A stretch of 64,000 nt of DNA from Lachnospiraceae bacterium. GTDB taxonomy: Bacteria; Bacillota; Clostridia; Lachnospirales; Lachnospiraceae. Below, piece by piece: positions 54,295 through 61,519 of this stretch; position 1 is the stretch's first letter; each line of letters starts with the position of its first letter. The notes under the pieces are model-generated. The model made no database searches. It saw only the letters and a list, made by a program, of their open reading frames with translations, and had not been told where the DNA came from. The stretch is taken from positions 1 through 64,000 of the forward strand of contig JAGBHK010000016.1 in NCBI GenBank assembly GCA_017935565.1. Direction: 5' to 3'. A program made the position numbers and the translations under genes.

Positions 54295-55064
54295 ATCGCA
54301 TAAACCTCTACTTTCTCATGTTTCTTAGTAAATATACTATTTGTTGTATATACCTTTTCTATAAGTCCTGATGTTAGTACATCTCCTTCAAGAATCGTGT
54401 TCTCACAATGAGTAATATATAAATAAACATCTCCCACTCCAAGTTCTTTCAACTTCTTCGCACTGTGATAGAATGTGCCACCACGACTACATATATCATC
54501 AATGATAAGTATCTTTTTGCCTGTCAGCGAAAGACCATTATCAATCACATCAAGCCCTAAAATGTTTCCTGTCTTCCAATCGCGTTTCTTAATACCAAAT
54601 GCATATGGAAGATTTGACATATCAGAATACCTCTTCATGCTGCCCTCGTCTGGGAAAAACAACATGAGATTATCCGCTCCTATTTTATCAATAACCTTAT
54701 CTATATATGCTTTTGGATTCAATGCCTCCACCCTGTCAATTAATGCCACGCTTACATTTGAATGCGGGTCCAACACTGTTACCTTATCAAACCCGAGAGA
54801 ATTTATGATTTCTGCAAAATATTTAAGAGTAAATGTGTCTTCCGGTGCTTTGCATCTATCCATTCTCGCGTGTGGGATGTATGGCATTACAAGTCTTTTC
54901 TTAATCGCCTTTTTGGCAAGACAAATTATCGAAAACAATTCCGAGTCATTCTCATACAACCAAGTTATAGTTATATCGGACACCTCTATCCCCTCTGTCT
55001 TTAGTAGCAAGGTTCCATCAGGAAACTGTTGCTGATTAATGATTGTGTCATTAACTTTAATCAC
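54291..55064 (-). CDS. Short ribose-phosphate pyrophosphokinase (phage-type Prs)
   Basis: 257 residues from a GTG start after GGGGGAATAAAA; ordinary Prs has about 315. PRPP-binding loop ILIIDDICSRGGTF (near 190), and PYIPHARMDR and TVLDPHSNVS as in Prs. Supplies PRPP for the adjacent NadV. Short Prs and NadV pairs of this kind also occur in phages. Four bases after pncA. Confidence 0.87.
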   Translation of the reverse strand: MIKVNDTIINQQQFPDGTLLLKTEGIEVSDITITWLYENDSELFSIICLAKKAIKKRLVMPYIPHARMDRCKAPEDTFTLKYFAEIINSLGFDKVTVLDPHSNVSVALIDRVEALNPKAYIDKVIDKIGADNLMLFFPDEGSMKRYSDMSNLPYAFGIKKRDWKTGNILGLDVIDNGLSLTGKKILIIDDICSRGGTFYHSAKKLKELGVGDVYLYITHCENTILEGDVLTSGLIEKVYTTNSIFTKKHEKVEVYAI

Positions 55065-55067
55065 CTT

Positions 55068-55610
55068 TTATTCCCCCTTTATTTCAATCTGGCATAATTT
55101 CATTGCCTCTAATGCTGTCTTGTGGCTTTCTGGTGTAACACATGCGCTACAACTTGCATCCACTGAAACCAATGCCTCTGTGAAGAATGCCTTAACAAGC
55201 ATTGTATTCGAGATAACGCAAATACCTGTACAAACGCCGCAAAGTTCGATTTCAAACTTTTCATCCTGTGCAAATGTTTCCTTAAGGTATTCCGCCAATT
55301 TAACACTACCAAATGTAGGCTTGCACATCTTAGTAACCTTGCAATTTGCATTATCAATTGCTTCTTTTACGTTAGGATTAAGTTCCCATCCTTTTGTGCC
55401 TTCTACGCAGTGTACAACCGGAAGATTCTTTCCTTCCTGTGTTTCAAGGTAATTTTCCTTATGAGTATCCAATGTGTAAATGATTTCATCTCCATCAAAA
55501 CTCTTAATCTTTTCTACCATATTGCTTACAACCGCTTGGCACTCTGCGTTTCCCAAAGGTCCATCAATAAAATCATTCTGCATATCTACAACTACTAATA
55601 TTTTCTTCAT
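55068..55610 (-). CDS. pncA: Nicotinamidase-type cysteine hydrolase
   Basis: 180 residues from the ATG at 55610 (GGAGGTAATT upstream). Isochorismatase fold with the catalytic Asp in VDMQNDFIDG, Lys in MCKPTFG and Cys in CGVCTGICVISN. Deamidates nicotinamide to nicotinate, so it competes with NadV for substrate unless it acts on another amide. First gene of the NAD operon. Confidence 0.88.
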   Translation of the reverse strand: MKKILVVVDMQNDFIDGPLGNAECQAVVSNMVEKIKSFDGDEIIYTLDTHKENYLETQEGKNLPVVHCVEGTKGWELNPNVKEAIDNANCKVTKMCKPTFGSVKLAEYLKETFAQDEKFEIELCGVCTGICVISNTMLVKAFFTEALVSVDASCSACVTPESHKTALEAMKLCQIEIKGE

Positions 55611-55625
55611 AATTACCTCCATTCT

Positions 55626-55702
55626 GTAGCAACTTTGGCTACAATTGACTACTTTGTTTTCTCTCTAAACAACTTATTATCAAAATGATATTTAGTTGCT
55701 AC
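55626..55702 (-). promoter_or_regulatory. 5' leader with alternative hairpins upstream of pncA
   Basis: On the minus strand GTAGCAACT (55702-55694) can pair with AGTTGCTAC (55634-55626), which ends eight bases before the GGAGG of pncA. Alternatively GTAGC (55642-55638) pairs locally with the same GCTAC. The two structures exclude each other, as in attenuators. No terminator T-run is seen, so the effect, if any, would be on translation. Confidence 0.35.
55678..55690. promoter_or_regulatory. NrtR box 1
   Basis: TATCAAAATGATA, palindromic around AAA. Lies just downstream of the predicted start of transcription of the NAD operon. The same core with flanks (TATTATCAAAATGATATT) recurs inverted at box 2. 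Confidence 0.75.
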
Positions 55703-55706
55703 CTAT

Positions 55707-55735
55707 ATGATAATATCATTTTGATAATATGTCAA
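55707..55735 (-). promoter_or_regulatory. NAD operon promoter with NrtR box 2 in the spacer
   Basis: Minus-strand TTGACA (55735-55730), 17-base spacer, TATCAT (55712-55707). The second palindrome TATCATTTTGATA (55714-55726) fills the spacer. The two boxes are 36 bp apart centre to centre and in opposite orientation, which suits cooperative repression or looping by the neighbouring Nudix-HTH protein. Confidence 0.8.
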
Positions 55736-55748
55736 GTATTTTTTTTAT

Positions 55749-56624
55749 TTATTTATAAAATTCTTCTACATTTCTTTTATACAGCACAGCTGGTCTTGTC
55801 CACCTATCTTCGTAAGTCTCCTTTGTATCTACAAGATATGGCAACATCTTTCTTCTAAAATTCGGAGTCGTAAGTTTTTCGCCTCCAATTATCTCATAAA
55901 CCTTTTGCAGTTGCGCCAATGTAAAACATTCAGGCAGCATGTCAAACGCCATAAATCCATAATCCTTTACATTATTCCTTAAAACTAACAATGCCTTTAA
56001 CATAATTTTCGCATGGTCAAATGCAATGCCTGTATTTTCTTTTATTTCGTAACTTATCTGTTCATGAAATCCTGAAAAATCCTTAATTTCCAAAATATTT
56101 GCGCAAAGTATTTCGCCTTCACCAATCAACTTTAACTCATACTCATTTTCAATACGCGCCTTGTTTCCATTTACTTTCTTAAATATTTCTTTTTTCTCCA
56201 ACGACACTTCAAACCATTTAGCCTCCCAGGCATCTGTGCCACCTCGCACTTCATACTCTTTGCCGTTAATTAGCGCCATAAATGAATGAGAAATAATCCA
56301 GCCTCTTTTATCTCTATCAACATCACCTTCAATGCCAATCACTGATAAATAAGCATCATCAACCCCTGTTTCTTCCTTCAACTCTCTTTTGGCTGTAGCC
56401 ATAATATCCTCATCTTTCCTGCAAAATCCGCCAGGTAGCGCCCACATATTCATGCAAGGATGAGATGCTCGTTTTATAAGAAGAACTTTTAATTTTTCTT
56501 CAGGAAGTTTTCTGTTATTTGTAACTTCATCCTGCATTACAGAAAAAGTTACAATATCTGTAGCGACAGAAGGTCTGTCATATTTTTCTATATTGTATGT
56601 TTTTAAAAATTCTTGTTCTGTCAC
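55749..56624 (-). CDS. nrtR: NrtR-type Nudix regulator of NAD metabolism
   Basis: 291 residues from a GTG start (GAGGATTAGC upstream). N-terminal Nudix domain with an intact G-x5-E-x7-REL-x-EE-x-GV box (residues 66-88), and a C-terminal winged-helix region (about 200-290, FTLAQLQKVYEIIGGEKLTTPNFRRK) as in NrtR. In known NrtR proteins ADP-ribose releases the repressor from the operator. Because the Nudix box is complete, hydrolase activity is also possible. Upstream of and co-directional with the NAD operon and its two boxes. Confidence 0.87.
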   Translation of the reverse strand: MTEQEFLKTYNIEKYDRPSVATDIVTFSVMQDEVTNNRKLPEEKLKVLLIKRASHPCMNMWALPGGFCRKDEDIMATAKRELKEETGVDDAYLSVIGIEGDVDRDKRGWIISHSFMALINGKEYEVRGGTDAWEAKWFEVSLEKKEIFKKVNGNKARIENEYELKLIGEGEILCANILEIKDFSGFHEQISYEIKENTGIAFDHAKIMLKALLVLRNNVKDYGFMAFDMLPECFTLAQLQKVYEIIGGEKLTTPNFRRKMLPYLVDTKETYEDRWTRPAVLYKRNVEEFYK

Positions 56625-56649
56625 GCTAATCCTCTTTTCTTAATAGTTT

Positions 56650-57915
56650 TTATTTTTTTCTTTTAACATAATACACAACAACGGTAGCCAATATTTCTGC
56701 AAATATTGCACCTGCAAAAATTATATTTTTCACAAATAACAAATAGTCTTTTTCCATTACTTCTTTTCTAGTAAGCACACTAATTGGTAATACCGTGCCA
56801 TCCTGCATTTCATAATCAATATCAACCACCGAATTATTTTCATCTGCATATTTGCATACTACATCTCCATTAATGTCATTTAACACATATATCCTGTCAT
56901 CGTCAGTAAATTCTCTTTCATACTCCGGATATTCTTCATAATATTTATTACCTCTCCTATATGTTTCAATATCTGTTTCCATATAATCAACAAAATCTTC
57001 ATAATTATCAAATACAATTCTTTTAGGCTCAAAAAAAGGTATAAATTCACACAAAAACATAGCAAGTAGCGTTATAAACAATATCGGTAATAGTACATAT
57101 ACACAATTTTTCTTTAACTTATGATTATACCAAAACTTCTTTTTTTGTTTTTCACTTATATCTCCCTTGTCATTTTTTACTTCTATAACTTTTTTGGGAT
57201 ATGCAATAAACATATGTACTAAAATATATAAAAAAGCAAATAAAAGTAAATAAACAACGCTAAAATTAAACCAATCAAACAGGTCAATACAATAATAACC
57301 GCCAGGTGCATCCAAAAACAATGTCAAAACTATAACAACTAAAAAACAAATTATTCTATAAAATTTTTTCATATTTTGAGATATGTTTTGCTCAATATCA
57401 AAGTTCATATCCTTTAACATATCTTCATCATTGAATAATGCTAAATTTAATTCATTATTAAAAATTTTCTGACATATAATACTTATTATGTAAAACACAA
57501 GTGCAACAAAGAAACCTGCTTTTGCTCTATAAAAACCAAAATTCATAATCATCGCAAACACAAATCCTAACAATGCAATTCCAACGGATATCGTTGTTTT
57601 TGACTTATATCTTGACATAGCAGATGTTACCAACCACTTTTTTTGTTTTTCTCCCTTTGCAGAATAACCTTCCTCTTCATCTTTATAATAAGTACTTGTA
57701 TCAGCCTTTTTCTCTCCCCTTAACAACTCATCACATGTCACACCAAAAACTTCTGCTATGACTGGTATAAGGGTTAAATCTGGCACTCCTTCATCTCTTT
57801 CCCAACGACTGATTGTTTTATCTGATACATTTAATTTTTCTGCTAAATTTTTTTGAGTCATTCCGTTCGCTTTACGCAATGTCGAAATGAAACTTCCTAT
57901 CGTTTTCTTTTCCAT
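56650..57915 (-). CDS. XRE-type HTH protein with C-terminal membrane domain
   Basis: 421 residues from the ATG at 57915 (GGAGGCTAT upstream). N-terminal HTH (MTQKNLAEKLNVSDKTISRWE, about 17-37), a linker, then about seven to nine membrane helices with soluble loops, including a beta-rich segment between the last two helices. Such membrane-bound regulators may sense envelope or ionic stress. 25 bases upstream of nrtR. Confidence 0.82.
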   Translation of the reverse strand: MEKKTIGSFISTLRKANGMTQKNLAEKLNVSDKTISRWERDEGVPDLTLIPVIAEVFGVTCDELLRGEKKADTSTYYKDEEEGYSAKGEKQKKWLVTSAMSRYKSKTTISVGIALLGFVFAMIMNFGFYRAKAGFFVALVFYIISIICQKIFNNELNLALFNDEDMLKDMNFDIEQNISQNMKKFYRIICFLVVIVLTLFLDAPGGYYCIDLFDWFNFSVVYLLLFAFLYILVHMFIAYPKKVIEVKNDKGDISEKQKKKFWYNHKLKKNCVYVLLPILFITLLAMFLCEFIPFFEPKRIVFDNYEDFVDYMETDIETYRRGNKYYEEYPEYEREFTDDDRIYVLNDINGDVVCKYADENNSVVDIDYEMQDGTVLPISVLTRKEVMEKDYLLFVKNIIFAGAIFAEILATVVVYYVKRKK

Positions 57916-57964
57916 ATAGCCTCCATCCTGAGTTGGTAAACTCATTTATTTTTCTCAAATTCTA

Positions 57965-58022
57965 ATATTTCGAGAGTGAGAATACCACCCAAAACCAAGA
58001 GAATCTCTCTCATATTTCGAGA
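57965..58022. repeat. Two direct repeats upstream of the XRE gene
   Basis: ATATTTCGAGA at 57965-57975 and again at 58012-58022, 47 bp apart, flanked by GAGA/TCTC-rich sequence. A likely autoregulatory operator pair for the HTH protein; the second copy also overlaps the region just upstream of the tauE stop codon. Confidence 0.4.
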
Positions 58023-58027
58023 ATTAC

Positions 58028-58801
58028 TTAAAATAGGTTCACCCCCATAATAGCAACACCCAATACAACCAATATAACTCCCGTCGCTCTATTAAGCGTT
58101 TTTGCGCTAGCTTTATTGGTAATTTTAGCAGCAATTCTCGCCCATAACAATGTCGAGAACACACAAAATACCAAAGCCCACATATTAGGCGCTCCACCAA
58201 TCGCAAAATGACTCATTGAACCAGTGAATGCGGTAAATGCCATTATAAATACGCTCGTACCAACAGCAGTTTTTAATTCATATCCAAGAACTGATGTTAA
58301 AATAAGCAACATCATCATTCCGCCGCCTGCACCTATAAAGCCGCATATGAACCCTATAAATATACCACATATAATTGATTGCATAAATCTTTTTTTAGGT
58401 TCAACAGCCGTCATAGCTTCTTTAGTAGTCATAACTGGTTTCACTATAAATTTTATCCCAAGAATGAAGGTCATAAACACACTCATTCCGCCCATTGTCT
58501 GATTTGGCACAAGACTTGATACAAAACTTCCAACCATAGTAAATATCAACACAGTAATCATCATTACCAAACCATTTTTCACATCAAGATTCTTATTTTT
58601 CCCATATGTATACGCACTTACAGCACTGGCAAGCACATCACTAGCAAGAGCTATTCCTACCGCATCATATGCGTCAAGCCCTAAAAAAGTTATGAGCATT
58701 GGGCTTATTACTGCCGCCGCACTCATTCCCGCAAAACCAGTTCCAAGTCCTGCTCCAATTCCCGCGATAAAACATACAATAAAAGTTATCAAAAGTTCCA
58801 T
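58028..58801 (-). CDS. TauE/SafE-family anion permease
   Basis: 257 residues, about eight membrane helices with the paired G-rich motifs GTGFAGMSAAAVISP (near 22) and GFIGAGGGMMMLLIL (near 155). Family members export sulfite or related organosulfonates. Gap of 13 bases after the deacetylase gene. Confidence 0.88.
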   Translation of the reverse strand: MELLITFIVCFIAGIGAGLGTGFAGMSAAAVISPMLITFLGLDAYDAVGIALASDVLASAVSAYTYGKNKNLDVKNGLVMMITVLIFTMVGSFVSSLVPNQTMGGMSVFMTFILGIKFIVKPVMTTKEAMTAVEPKKRFMQSIICGIFIGFICGFIGAGGGMMMLLILTSVLGYELKTAVGTSVFIMAFTAFTGSMSHFAIGGAPNMWALVFCVFSTLLWARIAAKITNKASAKTLNRATGVILVVLGVAIMGVNLF

Positions 58802-58814
58802 TATTAAAGCTCCC

Positions 58815-59624
58815 TTACATCAATTTCGTTATTTTTCCACTTTCCGCCTTAACAATTTTCTTATCAAACTCAAGCCATACATCCAAAACCGATGGATTGT
58901 ATACCATTTCCCCATTAATAGTAAACTGCAATCTATCAGCAGCCTCCATGTAATCAACTATTTCAATATTTGTAGCATACCAAATATCTTCTCTTCCACC
59001 TATGTACTCACAAAATTCTTCCATAAGTTCCCAATTATTCTGTTGTGAGAATTCATAACTATGTCCCCAGACATACATCATATATAAATATTGAGTCTTA
59101 TATAATTCTACAAACTCTTTTGCCCTATCCATAAGATTACGATTGTGATGACAGGTAGCATTCCAACGTAAATAATCTGTAGGCATACCAAAATTTCCTG
59201 TACTTACAACAGTTCTTGAATATTTTATTCCAACCGCTGGAAGATACTTTACTATTTCATCAGAAAATGAACCATTTGGATAAGATAAGCCTCTAACAGG
59301 ATACCCTACTGCTTCTTCTAAAACTCGCCTATCTTCAATAATTTGTTGCATAACCTGTTCTATAGAACATCTTGCAATAGTCGGATGCAAATATGTATGG
59401 CACGAAACCTCGTGCCCTTCATACAATTCTTTCCATTCCGAAGGTGGAATTCTGTCTGCATCCAAACCACCATTTATATGAAATGTTCCTTTTATTCCAT
59501 TTTTATTGAATATATCAACTAATCTTCTATCTTCAACTCTGCCATCATCATAGCTCATAGTTAATACCTTATGCTTTCCCCCCGGAAAACAAGTATATAT
59601 GACATGCAAATTTTTCTCATTCAT
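58815..59624 (-). CDS. Polysaccharide deacetylase
   Basis: 269 residues. NodB-type fold with MSYDDGRVEDRRLVDIFNKNGIKGTFHING near the N-terminus (metal Asp pair DD), EVSCHTYLHPTI (His-x3-His metal ligands), and later RGLSYPNG. Usual targets are peptidoglycan or chitin-like chains. No signal peptide. GGAGGTAGCATT site; operon with tauE. Confidence 0.9.
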   Translation of the reverse strand: MNEKNLHVIYTCFPGGKHKVLTMSYDDGRVEDRRLVDIFNKNGIKGTFHINGGLDADRIPPSEWKELYEGHEVSCHTYLHPTIARCSIEQVMQQIIEDRRVLEEAVGYPVRGLSYPNGSFSDEIVKYLPAVGIKYSRTVVSTGNFGMPTDYLRWNATCHHNRNLMDRAKEFVELYKTQYLYMMYVWGHSYEFSQQNNWELMEEFCEYIGGREDIWYATNIEIVDYMEAADRLQFTINGEMVYNPSVLDVWLEFDKKIVKAESGKITKLM

Positions 59625-59684
59625 AATGCTACCTCCAAATAATACAAATCATCATAAGACTAATTGTACATAATTACAAAAATT

Positions 59685-59727
59685 AAGGCAAGTAGAAATT
59701 GATTTCTCTTCAATTTCCACCTGCCTT
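59685..59727 (-). terminator. Terminator of cysK
   Basis: Arms AAGGCAAGTAGAAATTG and CAATTTCCACCTGCCTT with two mismatches; on the minus strand AATTTTTG follows. Confidence 0.8.
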
Positions 59728-59739
59728 GTCATTGCTTAT

Positions 59740-60669
59740 CTACTCAAACATAGGTGTTGAAAGGTATCTGTCGCCTGAATCAGGTAATATAACAACTATA
59801 TTTTTTCCTTTATTTTCAGCGCGTTTAGCCAATTCTATTGCAGCATGAAGTGCAGCACCTGACGATATTCCTACAAGAACACCTTCACTTCTTCCTATGA
59901 GTCTGCCTTTTTCGTAAGCATCCTCTTCGTTAACTGTGATTATTTCATCATAAACATTTGTATCTAATATTTCAGGAACAAATCCTGCCCCGATGCCTTG
60001 AAGCCCATGTGGTCCCGCCTGTCCTTTTGAAAGCACTGGCGAACCTGAAGGTTCAACTGCAACAACTTTGATATTTTTATTTCTTGATTTTAGATACTGC
60101 CCTGTTCCTGTAATGGTTCCTCCTGTTCCAACGCCTGCAACTAAAATATCCACATTACCATCTGTATCACTGTAGATTTCAGGACCTGTTGTTTCAAAAT
60201 GAACCTTAGGATTAACAGGATTTACAAACTGACCTGCTATAAAACTATTCGGAATCTCTTTTACAAGTTCCTCAGCCTTTTCAATAGCACCACTCATACC
60301 TTTGCTGCCGTCTGACAAAACAAGTTCAGCTCCATAACTTGCAATAAACTTTCTTCGTTCAACGGACATTGTGTCAGGCATAACAATGATAAGTCTGTAG
60401 CCTTTAGCTGCAGCTACCGTCGCAAGCCCAATACCTGTATTTCCAGATGTAGGTTCAATAATCACTGAACCTTCTTTGAGTATCCCTTGCTTTTCAGCCT
60501 CTTCAATCATCTTCTTGCCCACTCTATCCTTTATAGAACCTGCTGGATTTAAATATTCAAGTTTAGCTAAAATCTTAGCCTCAAGCCCAAGTTCTTTTTC
60601 AATATGTGTAAGTTCCAAAAGAGGTGTCTTACCTATCAATTGGTCTACTGATGTATATATATTTGCCAT
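59740..60669 (-). CDS. cysK: Cysteine synthase A
   Basis: 309 residues from the ATG at 60669 (AAAGG nine bases upstream). O-acetylserine sulfhydrylase using PLP. PLP lysine in NPAGSIKDRVG (near 42), SGNTGIGLA (near 70) and GTGGTITGTGQYL (near 176). Own promoter and terminator. Confidence 0.95.
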   Translation of the reverse strand: MANIYTSVDQLIGKTPLLELTHIEKELGLEAKILAKLEYLNPAGSIKDRVGKKMIEEAEKQGILKEGSVIIEPTSGNTGIGLATVAAAKGYRLIIVMPDTMSVERRKFIASYGAELVLSDGSKGMSGAIEKAEELVKEIPNSFIAGQFVNPVNPKVHFETTGPEIYSDTDGNVDILVAGVGTGGTITGTGQYLKSRNKNIKVVAVEPSGSPVLSKGQAGPHGLQGIGAGFVPEILDTNVYDEIITVNEEDAYEKGRLIGRSEGVLVGISSGAALHAAIELAKRAENKGKNIVVILPDSGDRYLSTPMFE

Positions 60670-60702
60670 AATCATTATTCCTTTCTGCATCAACATATTA
60701 TT

Positions 60703-60731
60703 AGTGTATCTTCGCCAACCACTTATGTCAA
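60703..60731 (-). promoter_or_regulatory. cysK promoter
   Basis: Minus-strand TTGACA (60731-60726), 17-base spacer, TACACT (60708-60703). The -35 lies just before the stop codon of the inositol monophosphatase gene. Confidence 0.75.
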
Positions 60732-60735
60732 CACA

Positions 60736-61515
60736 CTATATTTTACTATTTTTTACAATATCTAGCACTTGATTAAATATAGTTTCATTGCAACAGCCAA
60801 TAATTCCTATGACATCACTATATGAAAGCCAATTTCCCTCTGTATCTTTCACAATTCCTCCAGCCTCTTCCAATATCAAGCATCCTGCTGCGTAATCCCA
60901 AGGCTTCAACTTGTATTCAAAATATGCATCTTGTCGACCGCAAGCCACATAAACAAGGTCAAGAGCCGCTGAACCCGAACGTCTGATATCAAGGCTCTCT
61001 TCAAACAATCGCCTCATTTTATCAAATACCTGAACCGACAAATTCTTATAATATGGAGAGGTTCCCACAGCTACTAAGGCATTGATGAGAGTGTCTGTAT
61101 TTGCCACCTTTATCGGTGTGTCATTCAAGTAGGCACCCTCGCCTTTTATAGCCTTAAACAATTCATTTGTAAACGGATTATATACCATACCAAAAATTAT
61201 TTTATCATTGTCTTTAAGTGCTAGTGATATTGCGGACATATTGTAACCGTAAATGTAATTGGTTGTGCCGTCAATAGGGTCCAAAATCCATTGCATACCA
61301 CTTTCATTAGATATATTTTTATCCTCTTCTTCGCCAATAAGGCCAATGTTCGGATACAATTTATCAAGTTCTGCAAATATGTAATTTTGAACCTCTAAAT
61401 CCTTTTGTGTTACAAAATCCGCTCTTCCTTTTATGAAAATGTCATTTTGTGAAATGCCGGATTTCATAATATCTCCTGCATCTCTTATTATTCTTTCAAT
61501 TTTTAAATAGTCCAT
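60736..61515 (-). CDS. Inositol monophosphatase family protein
   Basis: 259 residues. Metal-binding motifs EEEDKN (near 62), WILDPIDGTTNY (near 77) and the C-terminal WDYAAGCLILEEAGG (near 207). SuhB-like phosphatase that cleaves inositol or related sugar phosphates. Starts four bases after the surface-protein stop with AAGGATAATATT as ribosome site. Confidence 0.92.
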   Translation of the reverse strand: MDYLKIERIIRDAGDIMKSGISQNDIFIKGRADFVTQKDLEVQNYIFAELDKLYPNIGLIGEEEDKNISNESGMQWILDPIDGTTNYIYGYNMSAISLALKDNDKIIFGMVYNPFTNELFKAIKGEGAYLNDTPIKVANTDTLINALVAVGTSPYYKNLSVQVFDKMRRLFEESLDIRRSGSAALDLVYVACGRQDAYFEYKLKPWDYAAGCLILEEAGGIVKDTEGNWLSYSDVIGIIGCCNETIFNQVLDIVKNSKI

Positions 61516-61519
61516 AATA

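Noticed and set aside
54475..55035. Plus-strand 186-codon frame inside the prs-like gene
   Set aside because: Antisense shadow of a conserved gene; no ribosome site.
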